Source: an uncultured bacterium (GTDB lineage Bacteria; Cyanobacteriota; Vampirovibrionia; Gastranaerophilales; Gastranaerophilaceae). Taken from it: a stretch of 64,000 nt of DNA. The DNA is taken from positions 1-64,000 of the forward strand of contig CAMTMK010000002.1 in the NCBI GenBank assembly GCA_947073645.1. Reading direction: 5' to 3'. Shown here one piece after another: positions 34,410-44,121 of this stretch. The translations under genes and the position numbers were made by a program. Numbering within the stretch: position 1 is the stretch's first letter; the number at the start of each line of letters is the position of its first letter. The notes under the pieces are model-generated. The model saw only the letters and a list, made by a program, of their open reading frames with translations, made no database searches and was not told the DNA's origin.

Positions 34410-35057
34410 CTATTTCATTGCGGGAAAATAATATTTTACACCGTTAGTTGAACGCCATTTTACATAGCCTGTTTTTGGCGTTCTATCTATGTCAAAGACA
34501 CTTACAAGTGCCCAATTCCCTTTGATTGCCGTTAAATTTATTTTTTGTGGCATGTTTATTGTGCCGACAATTTGTGATTTTTCATCGGTTGATGTATGAA
34601 TATCTTTTGCTTCTGCAGGAGCTTCTTTGAGAAGGGTTAGACCGTATTTTTTACCATACATATTATAAAACATTATCCAGGTCATAAACCTGTATGGGTC
34701 ATCTTTTTTTAACCAGCCTTTGGCATTTGTTTGATTATTGTATATAACTTCAACCCAATCATCTGTTTCATCTGTAACTGCAAGCAGACCAAAACTTTTA
34801 TTAGGCAGGTATACTACAAATAATTGCTCCGGTTTTACAGTTTCAGGAAATATTTGATTTCCTATCCAGCTTATACTGTGCAATATTGTTGAAGATTCTT
34901 CCGGTTCTTTATACAGCACGATTTCATGCGGTGCTTGATAAAGTCCGAGTGTTGTTGTCTGTTCAATACTTACATATTGAGGAACAACATTGGCGCATAA
35001 TGCTTTTACCGGTATCAATAACATTATTGCAAGTATAAGTAGTAGTTTTTTTACCAT
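34410..35057 (-). CDS. Exported protein with SH3-like domains, 215 aa
   Basis: It has a signal peptide (about residues 1-21). Two stretches look like bacterial SH3 domains: about residues 45-120 (LYKEPEESSTILHSI, WVEVIYNNQTNAKGWLKKDD) and 140-205 (LLKEAPAEAKDIHTSTDEKS, NWALVSVFDIDRTPKTGYVKW). Such domains usually bind peptidoglycan or anchor envelope enzymes. It lies downstream of pheT in the same direction, with AGAGGTTAC before the ATG, and is flanked on both sides by copies of the palindromic element. Confidence 0.78.
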   Translation of the reverse strand: MVKKLLLILAIMLLIPVKALCANVVPQYVSIEQTTTLGLYQAPHEIVLYKEPEESSTILHSISWIGNQIFPETVKPEQLFVVYLPNKSFGLLAVTDETDDWVEVIYNNQTNAKGWLKKDDPYRFMTWIMFYNMYGKKYGLTLLKEAPAEAKDIHTSTDEKSQIVGTINMPQKINLTAIKGNWALVSVFDIDRTPKTGYVKWRSTNGVKYYFPAMK

Positions 35058-35066
35058 AAGTAACCT

Positions 35067-35108
35067 CTAAAATTTATGCAAAACTCAATGTGGCAAGGGC
35101 TACGCTCC
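35067..35108 (-). repeat. Palindromic dispersed element, copy E
   Basis: It starts at the base after the pheT stop TAA: GGAGCGTAGCC, CTTG, CCACATTGAGTTTTGCATAA, ATTTTAG. It is nearly identical to copy B in the 3' half. Confidence 0.6.
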
Positions 35109-37574
35109 TTATTCCCTAAATGTTATTTCTGCGTATGTTTTTTGAAGTTTTGCACGAACATTTGACATTTGACGTTCAATAACTTCATCTGTTAATGTTG
35201 CATTTTCATCCTGCATTTTTATACGGAATGCAAGGCTCTTGAAGCCTTTTTCGATATTTTCGCCTTGATATACGTCAAAAACTTCGCTTCCTTTAAAGAT
35301 ATTTTGTTGTACGGAACTTTTGATAACTTTTTGAATATCATCAAAAGTTACATCATCATTAATTACAAATGCAAGGTCACGGCGAACTTCCGGGAATTGA
35401 GAAAGTTTTTTGTATCTTGGAGTATGTTCTTTGATGATTTCGATTAAAGCATCCAAATCAAGTTCAAACATAAATACGTCTTGACCTTTGATTTTCATTT
35501 TATCTTTAAGGATTGGATGAATTTGTCCGAAATATCCTATGCAAGTAAGGTTTTTGCCTAAAATATTAACCTTTGCACTTCTGTATGGGTGCATATAATC
35601 CAAATCGTCGCAGGCAGTTATTTTAATTCTCTTAGTCACATCAAGTTCTGTGAACAATTTTTCAATAATGCCTTTTAGCGTAAAGAAATCAGTAGTTGCT
35701 TTAACCTGCCATTTTGAATTTTCTATGTCGCCGGTCAAGACGCCTGCAAGAACACGTTTTTCAGTAACGCCAGCTGATTTCTCATCGGCTTCAGCAACCT
35801 TGTTGTATGTTGTGCCGATTTCATATGCCCAGAAGTTTTTCTGACCGTTATCATAGTTGTATTTCAAGCAGTTTAAAATTGAGCCCGACATGCTTTCTCT
35901 AAGCATTGTGCATTCTTCACTTGCGGAGTTTAATACTTTTACGGCTTTTGATTCGTCAAATGGAACCATAAATTTATCCAACATAGGTTTGCCGATTAGT
36001 GAATTTGTAATAATTTCATCCAAGCCAGAAGAAAGCATTAGGTTATGAACTTTTTTGATAACTTTTTCTTCTAATGAAATTGTTGCTGTTTCGTTTTTAC
36101 TTGGAAGTGTCGGGGTGATTTTGTCATAGCCGTTAATTCTTGAAACTTCTTCAATCAAATCAATTTCACGGGTAACGTCACCGCTTCTGAATGACGGAAC
36201 TAAGAATTTTACTGCAGAATCGTTTCCGCCAAGTTTTGTGAAACCGAGGTTTTCCAAGATAGAAATACATTTATCGGGAGCGATTTCACATCCTAAAATT
36301 CTTTTAATTTGAGCATATCTTAATGTGATTTCAATCTTGTCAAGCTTATTGTTTCCTGTCTCAACAACGCCTTCGATTTTTGCATCAGCAAGTTCAACAA
36401 GTAATTGCATTGCACGCATTAAAGCAGGTTTAATTGCTTCAATGTCTATACCGCGTTCAAATCTAGAGCAGGCTTCGCTTTTGTAACCTACGCTTCTTGA
36501 ACTTTTTCTGTTGCTTTGAGGAGTAAAATATGCGCATTCAAGTGCGATATTTTTTGTGTTGTTATCGATTTCAGAATTTGCACCGCCGAAAACACCGGCA
36601 AGACAAACACCTTCGTCTTTTGATGCGATAAGAATGCTGTCTGTGGTTAAAGTTCTTTCAACTTCATCAAGGGTAACGATTTTTTCGCCTTCTTTAGCAC
36701 GTCTTACGCATAAATAACCGTTGAGTTTATCCAAATCAAATGCATGAAATGGAGTGCCGTATTCAAGCATAACGTAATTTGTGATATCAACTACGTTGTT
36801 GATTGCACGAACACCTGATGCAGCAAGTCTTTTTTGCATCCAATCCGGCGACGGTTTAATTTTTAAGTCTTTTAAAATACCTAATGAATAGTATTTGCAA
36901 ACATCTTCATCAATGATTTCAACTTTGAAACTGTCTGTTGATAAATCTCTTGTGCATTCAAGCGGAGAAAATTTCAGCGGTCTGTCAAAAATTGCACTTA
37001 ATTCTCTTGCAATTCCGATAACAGACATTTGGTCACCTCTGTTTGCGGTTGGTGCAACATTTAGAACGTAATCTTTTTCAAATCCTAAAACATCTTCAAC
37101 ATTTTCACCAATTTTAACGTCAGGGAAAATTCTGTTAAGGATTAAAATACCGTCTTCTTCCTGATATCCGCGTTCTGTAACTCCAAGTTCGTCAGCAGAG
37201 CAAAGCATACCTTGAGATTCAACTCCTCGAATTACTGCAGGTGTAAGTGTAAACATTTCGCCTGATTTTCTGTCCAAAACTTGTGAACCAACTTGTGCGT
37301 ATGGAATAATTTGTCCTTCTGCAATATTTTGAGCACCGCAGACAACAGTTTTCAACCCGTCTTTTGTGTTAACGGTAACAAGGTGGAGTCTGTCTGAGTT
37401 TGGGTGATTATCGATTTTTTCGATTTTAACTGTTTGAATATTAGTAAATTTCGCTTTTACTTCTTCAATTTCTTCTACTTCCAATCCGCTCATTGTAAGT
37501 TCGTGAGCGATTTGTTTTACGTCTATGTCTGATATGTCAACAAATTCGTTTAACCAGTTTATTGATACTTGCAT
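35109..37574 (-). CDS. pheT: Phenylalanine-tRNA ligase subunit beta
   Basis: An 821-residue beta subunit. It starts MQVSINWLNEFVDISDIDVK, with the EMAP/OB tRNA-binding domain at about residues 40-150 (VKIEKIDNHPNSDRLHLVTV). The B3/B4 editing domain, the B5 domain and the catalytic-like core (EIDLIEEVSRINGYDKITPT) follow. The C-terminal anticodon-binding FDX-ACB domain is SQFPEVRRDLAFVINDDVTF. Length is normal. pheS is not adjacent, so alpha and beta genes are separated. GAAAGAGGG precedes the ATG. Confidence 0.96.
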   Translation of the reverse strand: MQVSINWLNEFVDISDIDVKQIAHELTMSGLEVEEIEEVKAKFTNIQTVKIEKIDNHPNSDRLHLVTVNTKDGLKTVVCGAQNIAEGQIIPYAQVGSQVLDRKSGEMFTLTPAVIRGVESQGMLCSADELGVTERGYQEEDGILILNRIFPDVKIGENVEDVLGFEKDYVLNVAPTANRGDQMSVIGIARELSAIFDRPLKFSPLECTRDLSTDSFKVEIIDEDVCKYYSLGILKDLKIKPSPDWMQKRLAASGVRAINNVVDITNYVMLEYGTPFHAFDLDKLNGYLCVRRAKEGEKIVTLDEVERTLTTDSILIASKDEGVCLAGVFGGANSEIDNNTKNIALECAYFTPQSNRKSSRSVGYKSEACSRFERGIDIEAIKPALMRAMQLLVELADAKIEGVVETGNNKLDKIEITLRYAQIKRILGCEIAPDKCISILENLGFTKLGGNDSAVKFLVPSFRSGDVTREIDLIEEVSRINGYDKITPTLPSKNETATISLEEKVIKKVHNLMLSSGLDEIITNSLIGKPMLDKFMVPFDESKAVKVLNSASEECTMLRESMSGSILNCLKYNYDNGQKNFWAYEIGTTYNKVAEADEKSAGVTEKRVLAGVLTGDIENSKWQVKATTDFFTLKGIIEKLFTELDVTKRIKITACDDLDYMHPYRSAKVNILGKNLTCIGYFGQIHPILKDKMKIKGQDVFMFELDLDALIEIIKEHTPRYKKLSQFPEVRRDLAFVINDDVTFDDIQKVIKSSVQQNIFKGSEVFDVYQGENIEKGFKSLAFRIKMQDENATLTDEVIERQMSNVRAKLQKTYAEITFRE

Positions 37575-37621
37575 TATAATTCCCTCTTTCTATAATTTGA
37601 TTTTATAACAAAAGAAATTTA

Positions 37622-37650
37622 TTGACAAATATAAATAAAAATTATAAAAT
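37622..37650 (+). promoter_or_regulatory. Sigma-70-type promoter of nrdDG
   Basis: TTGACA (37622-37627), 17-base spacer, TAAAAT (37645-37650), directly upstream of the riboswitch. Confidence 0.75.
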
Positions 37651-37654
37651 AGTA

Positions 37655-37752
37655 GATACTTTCGTAAGGAAAGCATGGGTGAAATTCCCACACTGGACCG
37701 CAGCCGTAAAAGTCGGAATGCTTATGAGAGTTAATGTTACCACGGAAATCTG
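37655..37752 (+). promoter_or_regulatory. Cobalamin riboswitch controlling nrdDG
   Basis: It has GGAAAGCATGGGTGAAATTC, CCACACTGG, and GCAGCCGTAAAAGTCGGAAT with GCTT closing against AAGC. These are the conserved cobalamin-aptamer segments. It ends next to the ribosome binding site TGGGAG before ATG 37765, suggesting translational repression by cobalamin. This fits a strategy in which B12-independent NrdD is made only when B12 (and thus a B12-dependent reductase) is limiting. Confidence 0.85.
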
Positions 37753-37764
37753 GGAGATTTTTTT

Positions 37765-39615
37765 ATGAAAAACACAATTTTACATGACAACAAAGTTGTT
37801 AATTTGGACACTGCTAAGTTAAATTTTATGTCCAATCCTTTGGTATCTGATAAAGATGCAAACATTAGTCTTGTTGATAATTATTTAAAACAGCTTGACT
37901 GGAAAGTAAACGAAAATTCAAATATGTCTTATTCAATTCAGGGGCTGAATAATTACATTGCATCCGAAATCAGTAAACAGTACTGGCTGAATAAGATTTA
38001 TCCCGCTGATATTAAAAATGCGCATGTTAACGGGGATATTCATATTCATGATTTGAACATTATTTCTGTCTATTGTGTAGGCTGGGATTTAAAAGATTTA
38101 TTGACAGAAGGTTTTACGGGTGTAAAAGGTAAAGTTGAAAGTGCTCCTGCAAAACATTTCAGAACTGCTCTCGGACAGGTTGTAAACTTTATGTATACAA
38201 TGCAAGGAGAAGCAGCAGGGGCTCAGGCTTTCTCAAACTTTGATACGCTTCTTGCTCCGTTTATCAAATATGATAACTTGGATTATGCTCAAGTAAAACA
38301 GGCAATTCAGGAATTTGTGTTTAATATGAATGTTCCGACACGTGTCGGTTTTCAAACTCCATTCACTAATATTACTATGGATTTGACTGTACCTTCATAT
38401 TATGCAGACCAATCTGTTATTATTGGCGGTGAGTATATGGAAGCAACTTATAAAGAATTCCAAAATGAAATGGATATGCTGAATAAGGCTTTCTTTGAAG
38501 TTATGATGGAAGGAGATAATTCCGGCAGAGTATTTACATTTCCCATACCGACTTATAATATTACTCGTGACTTTGACTGGGATAATAAAAATATTGAAGG
38601 ACTTTGGGAAATGTCTGCAAAATATGGCATTCCATACTTTTCAAATTTTATTAACTCTGATATGTCTCCGGAAGATGCGCGTTCTATGTGTTGCCGATTG
38701 AGAATTGACAACAGGGAATTGGAATATAGAGGAGGCGGATTATTCGGTTCAAATCCATTGACAGGTTCTGTCGGTGTTGTAACAATTAACCTTCCGAAGA
38801 TTGCAGAAATTTCAGAAACTAAAGGAGAGTTCCTGCAAAAACTTGCAGAAAAAATGGAACTTGCAAAAGAAAGTTTGGAGATTAAGCGTGCACTTCTTGA
38901 GGATTTGACAGATAAAAACTTATATCCTTATACAAAATTTTATTTAAGAGATATTAAATCGAGGTTTGGTGTTTATTGGAAAAACCATTTCTCAACAATA
39001 GGTTTGATTGGTATGAATGAAGCTTGTTTAAATCTTTTGAAAGATGATATTGGAAGCTTTAGGGGTAAACAATTTGCTATTGAAGTTATGGACTTTATGA
39101 GAGCAAAAATAAGTGAATTCCAAAACAAAACAGGAAATAACTATAACCTTGAGGCAACTCCAGGTGAAGGGACTTCTTACAGATTAGCAAGACTTGATAA
39201 GCAAAAATACCATTATTATACAAATTCAACCCAATTACCTGTAAATTATACCGATGATATTTTTGAAGTTCTTGATCATCAGGACGATTTGCAGACTAAA
39301 TATACGGGCGGAACGGTTGTTCATATTTATGCAGGTGAGAGAATTCAAAGTATTGAAACAATGAAAAATCTTGTTAAAAAGATTTGCAACGGCTATCATC
39401 TGCCTTATTTTACATTCTCACCGACATTCAGTACCTGTCCGAACCACGGTTATGTTGCTGGCGAACATTTTACCTGTCCCGAATGCGGAGCTGAATGTGA
39501 GGTTTATTCCAGAGTTGTAGGGTACATCAGACCTGTTCAGCAGTGGAATAAAGGTAAGAAAAAAGAGTTTAAAGACAGAACTGAATTTAAAATCGGAGAA
39601 TGTCAATGCAGATAG
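37765..39615 (+). CDS. nrdD: Anaerobic ribonucleoside-triphosphate reductase (class III)
   Basis: A 616-residue glycyl-radical enzyme making dNTPs without oxygen. The start lacks a long ATP-cone; a short N-terminal segment precedes the catalytic barrel (VNGDIHIHDL, GVVTINLPKIA, NEACLNLL). The zinc site is CPNHGYVAGEHFTCPECG (about residues 558-575). The glycyl-radical loop RVVGYIRPVQQWNKGK lies near residue 585. The stop overlaps the start of its activase gene. It is controlled by the upstream cobalamin riboswitch. Confidence 0.96.
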   Translation: MKNTILHDNKVVNLDTAKLNFMSNPLVSDKDANISLVDNYLKQLDWKVNENSNMSYSIQGLNNYIASEISKQYWLNKIYPADIKNAHVNGDIHIHDLNIISVYCVGWDLKDLLTEGFTGVKGKVESAPAKHFRTALGQVVNFMYTMQGEAAGAQAFSNFDTLLAPFIKYDNLDYAQVKQAIQEFVFNMNVPTRVGFQTPFTNITMDLTVPSYYADQSVIIGGEYMEATYKEFQNEMDMLNKAFFEVMMEGDNSGRVFTFPIPTYNITRDFDWDNKNIEGLWEMSAKYGIPYFSNFINSDMSPEDARSMCCRLRIDNRELEYRGGGLFGSNPLTGSVGVVTINLPKIAEISETKGEFLQKLAEKMELAKESLEIKRALLEDLTDKNLYPYTKFYLRDIKSRFGVYWKNHFSTIGLIGMNEACLNLLKDDIGSFRGKQFAIEVMDFMRAKISEFQNKTGNNYNLEATPGEGTSYRLARLDKQKYHYYTNSTQLPVNYTDDIFEVLDHQDDLQTKYTGGTVVHIYAGERIQSIETMKNLVKKICNGYHLPYFTFSPTFSTCPNHGYVAGEHFTCPECGAECEVYSRVVGYIRPVQQWNKGKKKEFKDRTEFKIGECQCR

Positions 39616-40274
39616 GCGGAGTTCAAAAAACTTCTCTGCTTGATTTTCCCGATAAAATCAGCGCAATTGTTTTTACTCAAGGCTGTAATTTCAGATGCGG
39701 GTATTGTCATAATCCCGAACTGATAGTATTAAGAAATGAGCCGTCTGATGACGGCTTTTTTGAATTTCTTGAAACTCGTAAAGGAAAACTTGACGGAGTT
39801 GTGATTACAGGCGGTGAACCCTGTCTGCAAAAGGATTTGATTGAGTTTATCAAGCGGATTAAAGATATGGGTTTTTTGGTAAAACTTGATACAAACGGTT
39901 CTTTTCCTGATGTTTTAGAACAAACTTTGCCCTATATTGATTATGTTGCAATGGATATAAAAGCGCCTGTTGAGAAATATTTTGAAATAGCAAAATATAA
40001 GCCTGATAAAATCTTAAAAAGTATTTTGTTAATTATGAACAGCAGAGTTGATTATGAATTTAGAACAACTGTTGTTAAATCACAATTAAGTTACGATGAT
40101 TTTGAAAAAATCGGAGAGATGATTAAAGGCGCAAAAAGATATTATCTGCAAAAATTTGTGCCGTCAAAAACGTTTGATGAGAATATGATGAACGAAATAA
40201 CATATTCAAATAAAGAATTTGAAGAAATAAAAGATATTTTGAGTAAGTATATTGAGAATGTGACTATAAGATAG
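39606..40274 (+). CDS. nrdG: Anaerobic ribonucleotide reductase-activating protein (radical SAM)
   Basis: A 222-residue radical SAM activase that installs the glycyl radical in NrdD. The 4Fe-4S motif is CNFRCGYCHNPEL near residue 26, followed by VVITGGEPCLQKDL and LDTNGSFPD. ATG 39606 is preferred (GGAG seven bases upstream) over ATG 39600, which is also in frame. It overlaps nrdD by ten bases and is convergent with tsaC. Confidence 0.93.
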   Translation: MQIGGVQKTSLLDFPDKISAIVFTQGCNFRCGYCHNPELIVLRNEPSDDGFFEFLETRKGKLDGVVITGGEPCLQKDLIEFIKRIKDMGFLVKLDTNGSFPDVLEQTLPYIDYVAMDIKAPVEKYFEIAKYKPDKILKSILLIMNSRVDYEFRTTVVKSQLSYDDFEKIGEMIKGAKRYYLQKFVPSKTFDENMMNEITYSNKEFEEIKDILSKYIENVTIR

Positions 40275-40836
40275 TTGCACCTTGTCTAAAGATGCGAACT
40301 TCATTCCCCATAACTCCTGCGACGGTTGATTCCAAACCTTTGCAGGTGTGACCGTAATCAGGAATTATTAAATCTGCAAGTTCTTCCATGTTTTCTAAAG
40401 CTTGCTCGTAAGTTTTTGCAGACGGCTGATGTGAAAGATTTGCGCTTGTAGTTGCAAGAACGTGACCATCTGCTATTTCGCAAATTTGTCTAAAAATTTC
40501 GTTGTTAGGAACGCGTATTCCGACGGTTTCCATATTTGAAGTTATGTAATATGGTGTTTTTTCGCTTTTTTCCGTAACGATTGTAAGCGCACCTGGAAAA
40601 TGTTGTTTTATTAAACGGCATCCTATTTCTGGAATTGGCTTAACATATTCTAAAAGATGATAAACTTCATTTGACATTAAAATCAAAGGTTTTTGTGCTT
40701 CACGTTTTTTTATCTCATAAATTTTATTGACAGCTTTTTCTGATGTCGGTAAGCATCCCAAACCCCATACTGTGTCTGTAACAAACGCGATTACGCCGTC
40801 GTTATTTAATACTTTTGATATTTCATCTTTGTTCAT
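40264..40836 (-). CDS. tsaC: L-threonylcarbamoyladenylate synthase (TsaC/YrdC)
   Basis: A 190-residue YrdC-domain enzyme forming threonylcarbamoyl-AMP for tRNA t6A. Conserved stretches are VIAFVTDTVWGLGCLPTSEK, KREAQKPLILM, FPGALTIVTEKSE, VGIRVPNNE and TTSANLSHQPSA. It is short (no Sua5 C-terminal domain). Its start overlaps the murJ stop by four bases, the last gene of cysS-spoIID-murJ-tsaC. Confidence 0.93.
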   Translation of the reverse strand: MNKDEISKVLNNDGVIAFVTDTVWGLGCLPTSEKAVNKIYEIKKREAQKPLILMSNEVYHLLEYVKPIPEIGCRLIKQHFPGALTIVTEKSEKTPYYITSNMETVGIRVPNNEIFRQICEIADGHVLATTSANLSHQPSAKTYEQALENMEELADLIIPDYGHTCKGLESTVAGVMGNEVRIFRQGATIL

Positions 40837-42410
40837 TTGATAATCCTATTTTTTAATTCCTGTGCATATTCCATTTTAAACAATAGGTTGAGCAATGTGT
40901 AAACCGCAAAGCAAACAACTGCTACTGTTGAAATTTTGCATAATTCAAATATGTATTTTGGAAGTTCAACTAACTTGTCAAATCCATATGCTGTTATAAA
41001 ACAAATACCGAGTGTAATTGTACCTGCAATACACATTTTTAGCAGGTTTGTAAATAAACTTCTGTAATCCATTCTGACTTTTTTGTAAATCAAAGCCCCG
41101 AGAACAACTGCATTGAAAAGGGTTACGAGCGATGTGGATAAAGTGATTGCGCCGATACCCATTCCAAGTTTTGTTATGAAAATTACGTTCAATAAATATT
41201 TTAATACGATTGATGAAAACGCAACGATAAAAGGTGTTTTGGAGTCATTGAACGAGTAATAAACTCTTGTTATGCTGTCTCTGAATACATAAGGCAAAAT
41301 TGAAACAGACAAGAACCACAAAGCTTCAGTTACCATAAATGTTGCGGTCTGGTCAAATGCTCCACGCTCAAATACAAGTTTTACGGCATCATATCCGACT
41401 GTTAAAATGCCGATAATTATAGGTATTCCTACAAAAAATAATACTCCTACACCTTTGTTAAAATAATTCTTGATACCGTCTAAATCCTTATCAGCAACAA
41501 GTCTTGAGAAAATTGGGAATAACGGAACTAGAAATGCAGTAACTAAAATTCCTACAGGAAACTGAAAAACTCTGTTGGCATAACCGATTGCAGTCCAAGC
41601 ACCTTCTGAAATTGATGAGGTGAAGAACATATCAACGTAAATATGAATTTGCCCGACAGTCGAGCTTAAAACAGCAGGAAATAGAAGCTCTGTAATCTCT
41701 TTAAAATTGGGATTATTAACGAAGTTAAAATTCGGTTTCCATTTAAAGCCGAGCTTTCTGACATTTGGATACTGGATTATTAGTTGTAAAATCGCACCGA
41801 TTGTGGTTGCCCAAGCAAGTGCATAACCTTTTTGGTCATTTGGAACAGCTATTACTATTCCTATTATTGCAGCACTCATAATAATCGGTGACAAATTCGG
41901 AAGCATAAATTGTTTATAAATAATCAAAATCCCGTAATAAATTCCGACAATTCCACCTATGATAAGTAAAGGTGTCATAATTTTTAAATGTTCTGATGCA
42001 AGTGAAATCATTTCAGCCGAACCGCTTGAGATAATCAGTCCCATTATTGGTTTTGCAAACACAAACATGACCGCCGACAACACTAAAAAGAAAATTGTTG
42101 TCGCGGTCATAAATGTTGAATAAAGTTTGTTAACGCATTCCTGCGGTTTTTCATTGAGGTTTGGAATAAGTTTTGAAAACACAGCAACTGTTGCACTGTG
42201 GAAAGGCCCTCCGACACCGCCTAAAAGAATTAAAGAAAGTGACGGGATTTGGTATGCATAGTAGTAAGCATCTGATACCATTGATGCACCGTAATAGTTT
42301 GCGATAATAATATCGCGAATAAATCCTATTAGTTTGCTCACAATAGTTACTACCGCAATAATCCAAGCTGCTTTTAATACTGATGTTGTTTTATCATTAC
42401 CATTCGTCAT
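40833..42410 (-). CDS. murJ: Lipid II flippase MurJ
   Basis: A 525-residue polytopic membrane protein of the MATE-like MVF family that flips lipid II for peptidoglycan synthesis. It shows about 14 transmembrane segments, the N-terminal TIVSKLIGFIRDIIIANYYG, and the characteristic FQFPVGILVTAFLVPLFPIF and YSFNDSKTPF. It overlaps the SpoIID-domain gene by 14 bases and tsaC by four, so it is translated from a coupled operon with other cell-wall functions. Confidence 0.95.
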   Translation of the reverse strand: MTNGNDKTTSVLKAAWIIAVVTIVSKLIGFIRDIIIANYYGASMVSDAYYYAYQIPSLSLILLGGVGGPFHSATVAVFSKLIPNLNEKPQECVNKLYSTFMTATTIFFLVLSAVMFVFAKPIMGLIISSGSAEMISLASEHLKIMTPLLIIGGIVGIYYGILIIYKQFMLPNLSPIIMSAAIIGIVIAVPNDQKGYALAWATTIGAILQLIIQYPNVRKLGFKWKPNFNFVNNPNFKEITELLFPAVLSSTVGQIHIYVDMFFTSSISEGAWTAIGYANRVFQFPVGILVTAFLVPLFPIFSRLVADKDLDGIKNYFNKGVGVLFFVGIPIIIGILTVGYDAVKLVFERGAFDQTATFMVTEALWFLSVSILPYVFRDSITRVYYSFNDSKTPFIVAFSSIVLKYLLNVIFITKLGMGIGAITLSTSLVTLFNAVVLGALIYKKVRMDYRSLFTNLLKMCIAGTITLGICFITAYGFDKLVELPKYIFELCKISTVAVVCFAVYTLLNLLFKMEYAQELKNRIIK

Positions 42411-44121
42411 TATTTTCTTTTACCAATTCCACATATAATCTTAAACCTTTGTTAAATGCGCTCGTTTCCAAATCAGGTGAGCTGAATTTAACGGTGTTTC
42501 TTCCAACTTTAATATATTTTGAAATATCAATTTCTACATTACGTTTGTATCCAAAGAGGTCTTTTGGCATTTCAAACAATTGTTCTCGTCCGTTAATATC
42601 GACAATTAATCTGCTTATTCCAAATTTGTTATCTATGATAATTTTTGCATATTTGTGCGGGCAGTAAAAAGATTGTTCTGCGCTTATTTGCGTAGAATTT
42701 GTCGACAGAATTATCGGTTTTGTTGCAAGAATAATACCTGTGTAGTAGTGTTGAAGGATTTTGTCATAAGGTTTGTGGAGTTCAGAACCCATAAAACCTG
42801 CGCCGTATTGGCTTAAACCTACACCGTGACCGAAACCTCCGCCGTAAGCTTTGATTGATATGAGGTTTCCGTTTTCGTCCTGTTCGTTTTCAAATACAAC
42901 GTTTGCAGAAGGCAGGGCTTTGCCGTTGTTGGTCATTAAACGGCGGATAACAAGTTCTTTAGAAACTTTGTAAGTCTGAGAGCGGGTCAGAATTTCCATT
43001 TCAACAATTTTGCCCGAATCTCCGCGTTTTAATATTTTTACCTCTAACAAATCGTCAAGCTTGTCACCTTTTTTGAACGCAGGTTTAACAAAACCTGTGG
43101 CAGATTGTGCGGGTAAAGTTGCTTCAAGTGCTGTTTTTAGTTCTTCAGCAGTCCATTCTCGTTCCCATCTGAAATAAGGTGAACGAATATCATATGCAGT
43201 CGGTTTTGCTTTGTAGTATGCATTTGCTTTTTCTTCAGTGTTTAAAGGTTCTTGTCCGATAATATCGGGTTTAGCTTTTAGGTAAGGCTTTTCTGCTGAT
43301 GGGAAAGCTTTTGTAACAGGGTCTGAAAAAGCATGAGAGTAACTTTCGGTATACCCGCCGGCAGTTGATGAGTATTGTGCAAGGATTAAATCCCAATTAT
43401 AGATTGCAACAACACCTTCGGTTTCTGCTACTGCCTGATTTGAAAGCGGTTTTTCGGTGTTTGCTCCAAAATATACCTGACTTGCAACGCTGTCTACAAC
43501 ATCATAATTTGGTGAAGCTTTGGTGCGTGGTGAAAGAACATAGTTTCTTGCAGCAACGCTTTGTGCTTTCAGAGCTTCCAATCCGAAATGCACAGGCATT
43601 TCGTTTGGTACAACGCCTTTGAGATATTCCTCGACTTCAATCATGTTAACAAGGTTGAAAGTATTATTATTGTTTTTTATAAGTTCAAATGCACCATGAT
43701 AAAGTGCTTGTTTGCCTGCACGTTTAAGTCCTGTTACGCCTAAAAGTCCGTAATTGCTTGTGATTTGTATAGGACCTGCAACACGTTCGGTATATTGCGG
43801 AGTTGTGATTGTAAACATTCCGTCTTTAAAAGTAATTCGGACATTTTGATTGGCGCTGATATTTGCGATAAGCATTTTGTTATCGTAAATTTGTGTGTCG
43901 CCTGTACCGAAAATTGTTATATCATTATATTGATAAGTTCCGAAATTTGTTGTTCCTATACCTACTCGCACAACTTCGGATGCTGGTTTTTGCTTAGTCA
44001 CCGCAACAGATTGTGCAATTTCCAGTGTGGTTTGCGGAATATGCGGAAGTATCTGACTGCAAACGGGAAGTGCAGTACAAATTGCCAATGCAAGTAAATA
44101 TATTTTTATTTTACTTCCCAA
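42397..44121 (-). CDS. SpoIID/LytB-domain protein (long form)
   Basis: A 574-residue exported protein with a signal peptide (about residues 1-25). The SpoIID core runs from about residue 165 (VEEYLKGVVPNEMPVHFGLE, ALKAQSVAARNYVLS) through AQYSSTAGGYTESYSHAFSD to AYGGGFGHGVGLSQYGAGF near residue 430. It is interrupted by an insert of about 120 residues. A C-terminal extension of about 110 residues resembles a beta-rich binding domain. It is a probable peptidoglycan-acting enzyme. It starts with TTG after GAAGGTAC, overlapping cysS by 16 bases and murJ by 14. Confidence 0.88.
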   Translation of the reverse strand: MGSKIKIYLLALAICTALPVCSQILPHIPQTTLEIAQSVAVTKQKPASEVVRVGIGTTNFGTYQYNDITIFGTGDTQIYDNKMLIANISANQNVRITFKDGMFTITTPQYTERVAGPIQITSNYGLLGVTGLKRAGKQALYHGAFELIKNNNNTFNLVNMIEVEEYLKGVVPNEMPVHFGLEALKAQSVAARNYVLSPRTKASPNYDVVDSVASQVYFGANTEKPLSNQAVAETEGVVAIYNWDLILAQYSSTAGGYTESYSHAFSDPVTKAFPSAEKPYLKAKPDIIGQEPLNTEEKANAYYKAKPTAYDIRSPYFRWEREWTAEELKTALEATLPAQSATGFVKPAFKKGDKLDDLLEVKILKRGDSGKIVEMEILTRSQTYKVSKELVIRRLMTNNGKALPSANVVFENEQDENGNLISIKAYGGGFGHGVGLSQYGAGFMGSELHKPYDKILQHYYTGIILATKPIILSTNSTQISAEQSFYCPHKYAKIIIDNKFGISRLIVDINGREQLFEMPKDLFGYKRNVEIDISKYIKVGRNTVKFSSPDLETSAFNKGLRLYVELVKENNDEW

